DNA from: Hydrogenophaga sp.
GTDB lineage: Bacteria > Pseudomonadota > Gammaproteobacteria > Burkholderiales > Burkholderiaceae_C
Direction of reading: 5' to 3'
NCBI RefSeq assembly: GCF_018780075.1
Contig: NZ_JADMKB010000027.1
Location: 1-64,000, forward strand
DNA length: 64,000 nt
Below are positions 37,040-47,622 of this stretch, piece after piece. The number at the start of each line of letters is the position of its first letter. Position 1 is the first letter of the stretch. The notes beneath the pieces were generated by a model that did not search any database, was not told where the DNA came from, and saw only the letters and a list, made by a program, of their open reading frames with translations. Made by a program: the position numbers and the translations under genes.

Positions 37040-37051
37040 TTGCGATAACCG
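37040..37051. promoter_or_regulatory. candidate LysR-type binding motif TTGCGATAACCG
   Basis: Lies 35 bp upstream of the LysR start; related copies at 30767-30778 (TTGCGATAACTG) and 38325-38336 (TTGCGATAGCTG). Confidence 0.45.
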
Positions 37052-37100
37052 ACGGTCAGCTATTCAAAAAGAGCAGCCCGGCGCGAAATGCACCACCCAG

Positions 37101-37174
37101 GATGCGGTGGAGCCGGCTTCGCCGGGCCACTTGCATCGCCCCTGGGGGGTGACGCCAAAGGCGGCGCGGGGGGA
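37101..37174 (-). repeat. 3'-adjacent covarying hairpin element, copy D
   Basis: GATGCGGTGGAGCCGGCTTCGCCGGGCCACTTGCATC plus tail CCCCTGGGGGGTGACGCCAAAGGCGGCGCGGGGGG. Confidence 0.8.
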
Positions 37175-37188
37175 GCCGTCGACTGGGG

Positions 37189-38187
37189 TCAGTCGACCTT
37201 CACGCGCCCCGACGTGATCACCGGCTTCCAGCGCGCGATCTCGGCCGCGATGTACTTGCCAAAGGCCTCGGGCGTGGTCGGGTTGGCCACGGCCCCCTCG
37301 GCGCCCAGGCGCTTCTTGAGCTCCGGCGCGTTCAGCGCGGCGTTGATGGCCTGGTTGAGCTTGGCCACGACGGGGTCCGGGGTGCCGGTGGGCGCGACCA
37401 CGCCGTACCACTGGTCGGCCTCGAAGTCCTTGAGGCCCAGCGCCTCGTTCACCGTGGGCACATCGGGCAGGGCCTCGACGCGGGCCGCGCCCGACACCGC
37501 CAGCGCCTTGAGCTGGCCGTTGCGGATCTGGCCGATCACCGCCGGCACGCCGGTGAACAGCACCTGCGTCTGGCCGGCCACGAGGTCGTTGACGGCGGGC
37601 GCCGTGCCGCGGTAGGGGATGTGCACCAGCGAGATGTCGGTGCGCATCTTGAGGTATTCGGTGGCCAGGTTGGCGGCACTGCCGTTGCCGCCCGAGCCGT
37701 AGTTCAGGCGGCCCGGGTTGGCTTTGGCGTAGGCCACGAACGCCTTCATGTTGCCCGCCTGGGTGGCGGGGTGCAGCACCAGCACGTTGGGCACGTTGGC
37801 CACCCAGGCCACGGGCGTGAAGTCCTTCAAGGGGTTGTACGGCAGCTTGGGGTAGAGGCTGGGGTTCACGGCCAGCGTGCCGATGTGGCCCATCAGCAGG
37901 GTGTAGCCATCGGGCGCCGCTTTGGCCACCTTCTCCGCCCCGATGGCGCCACCCGCGCCCGGCACGTTTTCGACCACCACCGACTGGCCCCAGGCCTTGC
38001 CCAGCTCCAGGCCGATGGCTCGCGCCAGGATGTCGGTGCTGCCGCCCGGCGTGAAGGGCACGATCAGGCGGATCGGCCGCGTCGGGTAGTCCTGGGCGGT
38101 GGCGGCCAGCGGCAGGGCGGCCACGGCGCAGGCGCCGAGCGCCCCCAGCAGTTGCAGGCGGCGGACACGAAGAGGGATGGTGGTCAT
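37189..38187 (-). CDS. Bug-family substrate-binding protein
   Basis: YPTRPIRLIVPFTPGGSTDILARAIGLELGKAWGQSVVVENVPGAGGAIGAEKVAKAAPDGYTLLMG. Confidence 0.93.
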   Translation of the reverse strand: MTTIPLRVRRLQLLGALGACAVAALPLAATAQDYPTRPIRLIVPFTPGGSTDILARAIGLELGKAWGQSVVVENVPGAGGAIGAEKVAKAAPDGYTLLMGHIGTLAVNPSLYPKLPYNPLKDFTPVAWVANVPNVLVLHPATQAGNMKAFVAYAKANPGRLNYGSGGNGSAANLATEYLKMRTDISLVHIPYRGTAPAVNDLVAGQTQVLFTGVPAVIGQIRNGQLKALAVSGAARVEALPDVPTVNEALGLKDFEADQWYGVVAPTGTPDPVVAKLNQAINAALNAPELKKRLGAEGAVANPTTPEAFGKYIAAEIARWKPVITSGRVKVD

Positions 38188-38417
38188 GCTTGTCTCGGTC
38201 TTGTTGGTGTGTGGAGGGGAAGGAAAGGCCATGGGCAATCTATCAGTTCGGCGGTGAACCGGCCATGGCCCAGGCGAACAGCTGCTATGCGTCGCCGGCA
38301 TTTCGTTGGTTTTGAAATGCTTTTTTGCGATAGCTGGTAGTGGGTTATGCCTCTTGAGTGTGGGCGGGGCCAGGACCAGAATGCACCCACTTTCAAAGCC
38401 CTGACAGGAGACCTCCC

Positions 38418-39464
38418 TTGAGCCAGCAAAAGCCCCTCATCATCGACTGCCACGGCCACTACACCACGGCCCCCAAGGCGCTGGAGAACTGGCGCAACGC
38501 GCAGATCGCCAGCATCAAGGACCCGGCTTCGATGCCGAAGGTCAGCGACCTCAAGATCAGCGACGACGAGCTGCGCGAATCCATCGAGACCAACCAGCTC
38601 AAGCTGATGAAAGAGCGCGGCTCGGACATCACCATCTTCAGCCCGCGCGCGAGCTTCATGGCGCACCACATCGGCGACTTCAACGTGTCGTCCACCTGGG
38701 CCGCCATCTGCAACGAGCTCTGCTACCGCGTGAGCCAGCTCTTCCCCGACCACTTCGTGCCCGCCGCCATGCTGCCGCAGAGCCCCGGCGTGGACCCCGC
38801 GACCTGCATCCCCGAGCTGGTCAAGTGCGTCGAGCAGTACGGCAACGTGGGCCTGAACCTCAACCCCGACCCTTCGGGCGGCCACTGGACCAGCCCGCCG
38901 CTGACCGACAAGGCCTGGTACCCCATCTACGAAAAGATGGTCGAGTACGACATCCCCGCGATGGTCCACGTCAGCACCAGTTGCAATGCCTGCTTCCACA
39001 CCACGGGCGCGCACTACCTGAACGCCGACACCACGGCCTTCATGCAGCTGATCCAGGGCGACCTGTTCAAGGACTTCCCGACGCTCAAATTCATCGTCCC
39101 GCACGGCGGCGGTGCGGTGCCCTACCACTGGGGCCGCTTCCGCGGTCTGGCGCAGGAGATGAAGAAGCCCCTGCTCAAGGACCACCTGCTGAACAACGTG
39201 TTCTTCGACACCTGCGTCTACCACCAGCCCGGCATCGACCTGTTGACCAAGGTGATCCCGGTGGAGAACATCCTGTTCGCGTCCGAAATGATCGGCGCCG
39301 TGCGCGGCATCGACCCCGAGACCGGCAACTACTACGACGACACCAAGCGCTACATCGAAGCCTCGACCATCGTCGTGGGCGACGACCGCTACAAGGTGTA
39401 CGAAGGCAATGCGCGGCGCGTGTTCCCGCGCCTGGACGCCCGCCTCAAGGCCCAAGGCAAGTAA
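38418..39464 (+). CDS. pmdE: 4-oxalomesaconate hydratase (amidohydrolase family; LigJ/PmdE-like)
   Basis: TTG start; [32 protein letters not shown]...[39 protein letters not shown]; operon context. Confidence 0.9.
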   Translation: MSQQKPLIIDCHGHYTTAPKALENWRNAQIASIKDPASMPKVSDLKISDDELRESIETNQLKLMKERGSDITIFSPRASFMAHHIGDFNVSSTWAAICNELCYRVSQLFPDHFVPAAMLPQSPGVDPATCIPELVKCVEQYGNVGLNLNPDPSGGHWTSPPLTDKAWYPIYEKMVEYDIPAMVHVSTSCNACFHTTGAHYLNADTTAFMQLIQGDLFKDFPTLKFIVPHGGGAVPYHWGRFRGLAQEMKKPLLKDHLLNNVFFDTCVYHQPGIDLLTKVIPVENILFASEMIGAVRGIDPETGNYYDDTKRYIEASTIVVGDDRYKVYEGNARRVFPRLDARLKAQGK

Positions 39465-39473
39465 TCGGAAAAC

Positions 39474-39547
39474 ACCCCCGCCGCGCTCCGCGCGACCCCC
39501 TCAAGGGGGCGACACCAGCGGCCCGGCAAAGCCGGTTCCGCGGTGTC
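39474..39547 (+). repeat. 3'-adjacent covarying hairpin element, copy E (within the pmd operon)
   Basis: Tail CCCCGCCGCGCTCCGCGCGACCCCCTCAAGGGGGC then GACACCAGCGGCCCGGCAAAGCCGGTTCCGCGGTGTC, 9 nt after the pmdE stop. Confidence 0.85.
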
Positions 39548-39601
39548 TCTGGAATCAAACCCTTCGCACAACCATCTGTGCTTTTGAATGAGGAGATAAA
39601 G

Positions 39602-40285
39602 ATGTACGAACTGGGCGTTGTCTACCGCAACATCAACCGCGCCGACCGCGCAGCCGCCGACGGCCTGGCCGCGCTCGGCTCGGCCACCGTGCACGAAGCC
39701 ATGGGCCGTGTCGGCCTTTTGAAGCCCTACATGCGGCCGATCCAGACCGGCGTGCAGGTCTCGGGCACGGCCGTGACCGTGCTGCTGCAGCCCGGTGACA
39801 ACTGGATGATGCACGTGGCGGCCGAGCAGATCCAGCCGGGCGACATCGTGATCGCCACCGTCACCGCCGATTGCAGCGACGGCTACTTTGGCGACCTGCT
39901 GGCCACCAGCTTCCAGGCCCGCGGCGCCCGCGCGCTGGTGATCGAAGCTGGTGTGCGCGACGTGAAGACGCTCAAGGAAATGAACTTCCCGGTCTGGTCC
40001 AAGGCGATCAGCAGCAAGGGCACGATCAAGGCCACGCTGGGCTCGGTGAACATCCCCATCGTCTGCGCCGGTGCCTACGTGACGCCGGGCGACGTGATCG
40101 TGGCGGACGACGACGGCGTGGTCTGCGTGCCCGCCGCCAAGGCCGCTGCGACCCTGGCCGCCGCGCAAAAGCGCGAGAGCTTCGAAGGCGAGAAGCGCGA
40201 CAAGCTGGCCTCGGGCGTGCTGGGGCTGGACATGTACAAGATGCGCGAGCCGCTGGCGGCTGCGGGTCTCAAATACATCGACTGA
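39602..40285 (+). CDS. pmdF: 4-carboxy-4-hydroxy-2-oxoadipate aldolase/oxaloacetate decarboxylase (LigK/PmdF-like)
   Basis: [48 protein letters not shown]...[27 protein letters not shown]. Confidence 0.93.
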   Translation: MYELGVVYRNINRADRAAADGLAALGSATVHEAMGRVGLLKPYMRPIQTGVQVSGTAVTVLLQPGDNWMMHVAAEQIQPGDIVIATVTADCSDGYFGDLLATSFQARGARALVIEAGVRDVKTLKEMNFPVWSKAISSKGTIKATLGSVNIPIVCAGAYVTPGDVIVADDDGVVCVPAAKAAATLAAAQKRESFEGEKRDKLASGVLGLDMYKMREPLAAAGLKYID

Positions 40286-40295
40286 GGAGGGCACC

Positions 40296-41231
40296 ATGAG
40301 CAAACCCACTTCCGGTGACTTCACCAAAACCGCGGGCTGGATGGACTGGTACACCGGTCCCGCCAAGCCCCGTTTCCAACTGCCGGCTGGCGCGGTGGAT
40401 GCGCACTGCCACGTGTTCGGCCCGGGGGCCGAATTCCCCTACGCGCCCGAGCGCAAGTACACGCCCTGCGACGCGAGCAAGACGGAGCTGTACGCGCTGC
40501 GCGACCACCTGGGCTTTGCCCGCAACGTGGTGGTGCAGGCCACCTGCCACGGCGCCGACAACCGCGCCATGGTCGATGCCTGCCTGTCCAGCGGCGGCAA
40601 GGCGCGTGGCGTGGCCACGGTCAAGCGTTCGGTGACCGACGAAGAACTGCAGGCCCTGCACGCCGCCGGCGTGCGCGGTGTGCGCTTCAACTTTGTCAAG
40701 CGCCTGGTCGACTTCACGCCCAAGGACGAGCTGATGGAGATCGCCGGCCGCATCGCCAAGCTGGGCTGGCACGTGGTCATCTACTTCGAAGCCGTGGACC
40801 TGCCCGAGCTGTGGGACTTCTTCACCGCGCTGCCCACCACGGTGGTGGTGGACCACATGGGCCGGCCCGATGTGAGCCTGCCGGTCGACGGCCCGCAGTT
40901 CGCGCTGTTCGAAAAATTCATGCGCGAGCACACCAATGTGTGGAGCAAGGTCAGCTGCCCCGAGCGCCTGTCGGTCACTGGCCCCAAGGCGCTGAACGGC
41001 GAGCAGAACGCCTACACCGACGTGATCCCGTTTGCCAAGCGCATCGTCGAGCAGTTCCCCGACCGCGTGCTCTGGGGCACCGACTGGCCGCACCCCAACC
41101 TGAAAGACCACATGCCCGACGACGGCCTGCTGGTGGACTTCATCCCGCACATCGCGCCGACCGCCGAGCTGCAGCAGAAGCTGCTGGTGGACAACCCGAT
41201 GCGTCTCTACTGGCCTGAGGAAGTCAAATAA
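40296..41231 (+). CDS. pmdD: 2-pyrone-4,6-dicarboxylate hydrolase (LigI/PmdD-like)
   Basis: GAVDAHCHVFGPGAEFPYAPERKYTPCDASKTELYALRDHLGF...VLWGTDWPHPN. Confidence 0.93.
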   Translation: MSKPTSGDFTKTAGWMDWYTGPAKPRFQLPAGAVDAHCHVFGPGAEFPYAPERKYTPCDASKTELYALRDHLGFARNVVVQATCHGADNRAMVDACLSSGGKARGVATVKRSVTDEELQALHAAGVRGVRFNFVKRLVDFTPKDELMEIAGRIAKLGWHVVIYFEAVDLPELWDFFTALPTTVVVDHMGRPDVSLPVDGPQFALFEKFMREHTNVWSKVSCPERLSVTGPKALNGEQNAYTDVIPFAKRIVEQFPDRVLWGTDWPHPNLKDHMPDDGLLVDFIPHIAPTAELQQKLLVDNPMRLYWPEEVK

Positions 41232-41232
41232 C

Positions 41233-41281
41233 CCGTTCAGCCTGAGCTTGTCGAAGGCTTCGACAGGCTCAGCCCGAACGG
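41233..41281. repeat. TTGTCGAAG-type palindromic REP-like repeat inside the pmd operon
   Basis: CCGTTCAGCCTGAGCTTGTCGAAGG-CTTCGACAGGCTCAGCCCGAACGG, long imperfect inverted repeat between pmdD and pmdA. Confidence 0.85.
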
Positions 41282-41297
41282 ATCACAGGAGCACCCT

Positions 41298-42616
<1,319 letters not shown>

Positions 42617-42617
42617 C

Positions 42618-43568
42618 ATGACCATCAAAGTCGCACTCGCCGGCGCCGGCGCCTTCGGCATCAAGCACCTGGACGGCATCAAGAACATCGATGGCGTTGA
42701 AGTCGTGTCGCTGATCAGCCGCGACCTGGAAAAGACCAAAGAGGTTGCCGACAAGTACGGCATCCAGCATGTGACGACCGACCTCGCCGACAGCCTGGCG
42801 ATGAAGGAAGTGGACGCCGTCATCCTCTGCACGCCGACGCAGATGCACGCCGAGCAGACCCTGGCCTGCCTGAAGGCCGGCAAGCACGTTCAGGTGGAGA
42901 TTCCCCTGGCCGACAGCCTCAAGGGCGCCGAAGAAGTCGTGGCCCTGCAGAAGCAGACCGGGCTGGTGGCGATGTGCGGCCACACCCGCCGCTTCAACCC
43001 CAGCCACCAGTACGTGAACCAGGAAATCACGGCGGGCCGCTTCAACATCCAGCAGATGGATGTGCAGACCTACTTCTTCCGCCGCACCAACACCAACGCG
43101 CTGGGCCAGGCGCGCAGCTGGACCGACCACCTGCTGTGGCACCACGCCGCCCACACCGTGGACCTGTTCGCCTACCAGTGCAACAGCCCCATCGTGCAGG
43201 CCAACGCCATTCAGGGCCCGATCCACCCGACCCTGGGCATCGCCATGGACATGAGCATCCAGCTCAAGGCCGCCAACGGCGCGATCTGCACGCTCAGCCT
43301 GTCGTTCAACAACGACGGCCCGCTCGGCACCTTCTTCCGCTACATCGGCGACACCGCGACCTACCTCGCGCGCTACGACGACCTGTTCACCGGCAAGGAA
43401 GAAAAGATCGACGTGTCGAAAGTGGCGGTGTCCATGAACGGCATCGAACTGCAGGACCGCGAGTTCTTCGCCGCGATCAAGGAAGGCCGCGAGCCGAACT
43501 CCAGCGTGGGCAAGGTCTTCAACTGCTACCAGGTGCTGCACAACCTGGAACAGCAACTCAAGGGCTAA
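42618..43568 (+). CDS. pmdC: 4-carboxy-2-hydroxymuconate-6-semialdehyde dehydrogenase (LigC/PmdC-like)
   Basis: MTIKVALAGAGAFGIKHLDGIKNIDGVEVVSLISRDLEKTKEVADKYG...QTYFFRRTNTNALGQARSWTDHLLWHHAAHTVDLF. Confidence 0.95.
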   Translation: MTIKVALAGAGAFGIKHLDGIKNIDGVEVVSLISRDLEKTKEVADKYGIQHVTTDLADSLAMKEVDAVILCTPTQMHAEQTLACLKAGKHVQVEIPLADSLKGAEEVVALQKQTGLVAMCGHTRRFNPSHQYVNQEITAGRFNIQQMDVQTYFFRRTNTNALGQARSWTDHLLWHHAAHTVDLFAYQCNSPIVQANAIQGPIHPTLGIAMDMSIQLKAANGAICTLSLSFNNDGPLGTFFRYIGDTATYLARYDDLFTGKEEKIDVSKVAVSMNGIELQDREFFAAIKEGREPNSSVGKVFNCYQVLHNLEQQLKG

Positions 43569-43589
43569 GCCCACCCCTGCGGCACTGAC

Positions 43590-43626
43590 GACGCCAGTGG
43601 CCCGGCAAAGCCGGTTCCGCGGCGTC
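43590..43626 (+). repeat. 3'-adjacent covarying hairpin element, copy F (hairpin only)
   Basis: GACGCCAGTGGCCCGGCAAAGCCGGTTCCGCGGCGTC 21 nt after the pmdC stop; tail missing. Confidence 0.8.
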
Positions 43627-43712
43627 CCTTGACCAAGCCCTTCGCTCAGCCTTTAGCATCGACGGCTCCATCCTCACGGCTGGGGCCGTTGCCCATTTCA
43701 GGAGATCACACC

Positions 43713-44711
43713 ATGCAACAACGCCAACTCGGCCCCTTCCAGGTCTCGGCCATCGGCCTGGGCTGCATGAACATCTGCCACGCCTACGGCGCGCCGGTTT
43801 CCGAACAGCAGGCCGAGCGTGTGCTGCTCGCCGCGCTGGACGCGGGCGTGACGCACTTCGACACCGCGGCGCTCTACGGCTTCGGGGCCAGCGAGACCCT
43901 GGTGGGCAAATACCTCTCGAAGCACCGATCGAAGTTCACCCTGGCCAGCAAGTGCGGCATGCAGGGCGTGCCGAACGAGCAAGGCGTGAAGGTGCGCGTG
44001 ATCGACGGCCGGCCCGAGACGATCAAGGCCACCTGCGAGGACGCCTTGAAGCGCCTGCAGACCGAGGTGATTGACCTCTACTACCTGCACCGCTGGGACA
44101 AGCAGGTGCCCATTGAAGACAGCGTGGGCGCGCTGGCCGACCTGGTGCGCGCGGGCAAGATCCGCAGCATTGGCCTCTCCGAAGTCTCGGCCACCACCTT
44201 GCGCAAGGCGCACGCGGTGCACCCCATCGCGGCGGTGCAGACCGAGTACTCGCTCTGGACCCGCAACCCCGAGATCGCGGTGCTGCAGGCCTGCCGCGAA
44301 CTGGGTGTGAGCTTCGTCGCCTTCAGTCCGGTGGCGCGCGGCTTCCTCTGCGGCCCCATGGACGTGAGCGCCTTCGAAGCCAAGGACATCCGCCGCAGCA
44401 TGCCGCGTTTTGCGCCGGACAATTACGCCAGGAACCTGGCGCTGCTGCCGGCCTACAACGCCATCGCGGCCGAGGTGGGCTGCACGCCCGCGCAGCTGAC
44501 GATCGCGTGGTTGCTGCACCAGGGCGATCACATCCTGCCCATCCCCGGCACGACGAGCGTGGAGCACCTGATGGACGACATCGGCGCGGCCAGCGTGGGG
44601 CTGTCGGCCGATGTGATCGCGCGCCTGAACGCGCTGATCAACCAGCACACCGTGCACGGAGACCGCTACACCGCCCAGGCCAACACCGAGGTGGACACCG
44701 AGGTGTTCTGA
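43713..44711 (+). CDS. aldo/keto reductase
   Basis: QRQLGPFQVSAIGLGCMNICHAYGAPVSEQQAERVLLAALDAGVTHFDTAALYGFGASETLVGKYL. Confidence 0.95.
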   Translation: MQQRQLGPFQVSAIGLGCMNICHAYGAPVSEQQAERVLLAALDAGVTHFDTAALYGFGASETLVGKYLSKHRSKFTLASKCGMQGVPNEQGVKVRVIDGRPETIKATCEDALKRLQTEVIDLYYLHRWDKQVPIEDSVGALADLVRAGKIRSIGLSEVSATTLRKAHAVHPIAAVQTEYSLWTRNPEIAVLQACRELGVSFVAFSPVARGFLCGPMDVSAFEAKDIRRSMPRFAPDNYARNLALLPAYNAIAAEVGCTPAQLTIAWLLHQGDHILPIPGTTSVEHLMDDIGAASVGLSADVIARLNALINQHTVHGDRYTAQANTEVDTEVF

Positions 44712-44717
44712 GACAAA

Positions 44718-44747
44718 AAAGACAACCGGCCAAGGCCGGTTGTCTTT
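44718..44747. terminator. bidirectional intrinsic terminator between convergent genes
   Basis: AAAGACAACCGGCC-AA-GGCCGGTTGTCTTT, perfect 14-bp stem with A-run and T-run on either side. Confidence 0.85.
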
Positions 44748-44761
44748 GGCCAGGGCAGCGC

Positions 44762-46108
44762 TCAGCGCGCCTTCAGGAAGTCACCCACCTCCAGCAGCAT
44801 CAGCTCGTTGTCGTCGGCCTGGTTGGGCTCGCGGCTGCTGGAGAACGGCAGGTTGTTGTCGTTACCCACCACGATGTGCGTCGCGTCCACCACGTCCACG
44901 TTTTCGATGGTGAAGAACGGGAAGGTCAGCACGCCGTTGGTCAGGGGCTTGCGCGAGAGCTTGTTCGGGTCGGCGATGGCCATGAGGTCGATGTGGCCGA
45001 TCTTGCGCAGTGGGCCGCCCACGTTGGCCTCGCTCAGCTCGACCTTGACGATGCGTTTGAATTTCGCGAGGTCGTGGAAGCAGTCCGTGCGCTTCTGGCC
45101 TTCGGGGCAGGCCTTGTCGGCCGTGCCTTCGCCGTTGTCGCGCTCGATGATCAGGCCGGTGGTGGCGTCGATCATGTTGAAGTCGCCGATGGCGTGGTGG
45201 TTGGCGTCGAGCACGTACTTCCAGTGCCGGCCTGTCCACTGCTCGGTCCTCACGTCGAACTCCAGCACGCGCAGGAACTGCTTGCCGTCCAGGGTCTCTG
45301 GCGCCTTGGTGGCTTCGTCCCACAGCGCGCCTTCGAGCAGGGCGTAGAGCTTGCTGCCGTCGGGCGACGAGGCCAGGCCTTCGTAGCCCTTGGAGCGGCG
45401 CGACTGGAACTTCAGCTCGCCGTTGGGCGCGCCCGGGGTGGTGACCGAAGGGTGGTCCGGCGAGACGATGGTCTTGCCGTCCACCTTCGTTTCATGGACG
45501 GCCCGTACCCGGCCCTTCATGTCGGCCTTGATCAGGTACGGGCCAAACTCGTCGCCGATCCAGAAGTGCCCGCCAGCGATCTGGAAGCCTTCGGTGTCGA
45601 AATCGGAGCCGGTCAGGTAACGCTGCTTCGTGCCCTCGTGGACGATGCGGAACGGCACCTTCTTGTCGGGGTCGTGAAGGAACACGGTCTGCAGGCGCTT
45701 GAACTGGCCGCTCTTGAAGTCCACCGTGTAGCGGTTGAGGAACAGCGCGAAGTCGGGCGAGTTGGCCTTGGAGCCGGCGCCGTTGTCGGTCAGCAGCCAG
45801 AAGCTGCCATCGGCCAGGCGCTTGATGCCCGAGTGGCCCTGGATGGGCTGGCCCTTGAAGGGCAGCGACACACCGGTGGCGCGGCCGGCGGACTTGCCTT
45901 CGACGCTGCCGATCTTTTCGACCCGCTGGCCGGTGGTGAACTTACCGCTGACCTGCAGGTCGGCTGGCGCGTCCTTGGGTGCGGCGATGAACGTCTTCGC
46001 CGGCAGGATGGCGTGGCCCATGAGCGTGGCGGGGAAGGTGGTCTGGGCCTGGGCGCTGCCCAGAGCCAGGGTGAGCAGGGCGGGCAGAAGCCGGAGGGTG
46101 AAGTGCAT
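44762..46108 (-). CDS. esterase-like activity of phytase family protein (secreted)
   Basis: Signal peptide MHFTLRLLPALLTLALGSAQAQ; SGIKRLADGSFWLLTDNGAGSKANSPDFALFLNRYTVDF...GYEGLASSPDGSKLYALLEGAL. Confidence 0.85.
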   Translation of the reverse strand: MHFTLRLLPALLTLALGSAQAQTTFPATLMGHAILPAKTFIAAPKDAPADLQVSGKFTTGQRVEKIGSVEGKSAGRATGVSLPFKGQPIQGHSGIKRLADGSFWLLTDNGAGSKANSPDFALFLNRYTVDFKSGQFKRLQTVFLHDPDKKVPFRIVHEGTKQRYLTGSDFDTEGFQIAGGHFWIGDEFGPYLIKADMKGRVRAVHETKVDGKTIVSPDHPSVTTPGAPNGELKFQSRRSKGYEGLASSPDGSKLYALLEGALWDEATKAPETLDGKQFLRVLEFDVRTEQWTGRHWKYVLDANHHAIGDFNMIDATTGLIIERDNGEGTADKACPEGQKRTDCFHDLAKFKRIVKVELSEANVGGPLRKIGHIDLMAIADPNKLSRKPLTNGVLTFPFFTIENVDVVDATHIVVGNDNNLPFSSSREPNQADDNELMLLEVGDFLKAR

Positions 46109-46220
46109 GGTGTCGTCGGGGTGAGAGTTTGGATCGGCGGTGAAACCGCACAGCTGTGCAGCTTCGCCGTGCGCCATGAAACCCGGACGACAAGTGTGTG
46201 ACGGGGCCGTGAAGGCCTGC

Positions 46221-46589
46221 TCAGGCGCCGCCGCGGAACAGCGAGAAGCCCCAGGCCGTGAACTTGAAGGGCAGGTGGAAGTGCTGCGTGGTGTCGGCGA
46301 TGTGAAAGCGGTAGGGCACCACCTCCAGGAACGCCGGCTCGGGCACGGCCACGCCCTGTGCGCGGTAGAAATTGCCCACCTCGAACCGCACCTCGTAGCC
46401 ACCGGCCGTGATGGCCTCGCTCATCAGCGCCGGGTGCTGCAGCAGGCCGTTGCCGCCCACGGCGCCCTCGGCGACCAGCGGCCCTTGCGGCAGGCCGTCC
46501 GGCCCCAGGCGCTGCACCGCCACGCGCAGGCCCGCCGCGACGCGGCCGCTGGCCACGTCCACACAGTGAATGGAGAGTCCGCCGTTCAT
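46221..46589 (-). CDS. uraH: hydroxyisourate hydrolase (transthyretin-like)
   Basis: LSIHCVDVASGRVAAGLRVAVQRL...FLEVVPYRFHIADTTQHFHLPFKFTAWGFSLFRGGA (YRGS-like C-terminus variant). Confidence 0.9.
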   Translation of the reverse strand: MNGGLSIHCVDVASGRVAAGLRVAVQRLGPDGLPQGPLVAEGAVGGNGLLQHPALMSEAITAGGYEVRFEVGNFYRAQGVAVPEPAFLEVVPYRFHIADTTQHFHLPFKFTAWGFSLFRGGA

Positions 46590-46596
46590 GGGGCGC

Positions 46597-47571
46597 TCAG
46601 TTCAGCCGCGCGCCCGAGGCCTTCACCTCCGGCGCCCACTCGGTGACCTGGTCGCTCACGAACTTGGTGAACTCGGCCGGGCTCATCTTCTCGGTGCTCA
46701 CCCCCAGGTCGGCCAGGCGCTTGGCCACATCGGGCCGCGACACCACGTCGGCCACGGCGGCGTTGACCTTGTCCACCACGTCTTTCGGCGTGCCGGCCGG
46801 TGCCGAGATACCGAGGAAGTTTTCCGCCAGCAGCTTGGGGTAGCCGGCCTCGACCACCGTAGGCACGCCGGGCGACATGGGCGAGCGGGTGCGCGAGGTC
46901 ACCGCGATGCCGATCAGCTTGCCGTCTTTCATGTAGGGCACGTTCTGCGTCAGCGTGTCCACCGCGAACTGCAGCTGGCCGCCGAGCAGGTCGGTGTGCA
47001 TGGGCGACGAGCCCTTGTAGGGCACGTGCTCCATCTTCAGCTTGTACTGGTTCTTGAACATCTCACCCACGATGTGGCCGATGGAGCCCATGCCGCCGCT
47101 GCCGTAGTTCACCGGCTGGCTCTGGGCGCTGATCCACTTCACCAGCTCGGGCATGGTCTTCGCCGGCACCGAGGGGTGCACCACGAACACGTTGGGCACC
47201 GAGCCGATGTAGGCGATGTGCGTGAAGCTCTTGACCGGGTCGTAGGGCGCCTTGTCCATCATGAACGGCGAGAGGCTCATGGGCGCGGTGTTCGACAGCA
47301 GGAGCGTGTAGCCGTCGGGCGCGGCCTTGGCCACTTCGTTGGCGCCGATGGTGCTGCCCGCGCCCGGCTTGTTCTCGACGATCACGGTCTGGCCCAGCTT
47401 CTCCTGCAGGCCGGGCTGCAGCAGGCGCGCCACGATGTCGGACGAGCCGCCCGGCGCGAAGGTGACGACGATCTTGATCGGCTTGGCCGGCCAGGCCTGG
47501 GCGTGGGCGGCGGGCAGGGCCAGCGACAGCAGGGCGCTGGCGGCGAGACAGGTGCGGGTGGCGTGTTTCAT
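46597..47571 (-). CDS. Bug-family substrate-binding protein
   Basis: WPAKPIKIVVTFAPGGSSDIVARLLQPGLQEKLGQTVIVENKPGAGSTIGANEVAKAAPDGYTLLL. Confidence 0.93.
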   Translation of the reverse strand: MKHATRTCLAASALLSLALPAAHAQAWPAKPIKIVVTFAPGGSSDIVARLLQPGLQEKLGQTVIVENKPGAGSTIGANEVAKAAPDGYTLLLSNTAPMSLSPFMMDKAPYDPVKSFTHIAYIGSVPNVFVVHPSVPAKTMPELVKWISAQSQPVNYGSGGMGSIGHIVGEMFKNQYKLKMEHVPYKGSSPMHTDLLGGQLQFAVDTLTQNVPYMKDGKLIGIAVTSRTRSPMSPGVPTVVEAGYPKLLAENFLGISAPAGTPKDVVDKVNAAVADVVSRPDVAKRLADLGVSTEKMSPAEFTKFVSDQVTEWAPEVKASGARLN

Positions 47572-47622
47572 GGCAAACGTCCTTCGAGGTGGGTAAAGAG
47601 AAACGGCGGAAAAGCAGCGGGC

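Noticed and set aside
41233-41281. Possible intrinsic terminator between pmdD and pmdA
   Set aside because: Strong hairpin but no T-run after it, and operon genes continue 16 bp later; treated as a REP-like repeat.
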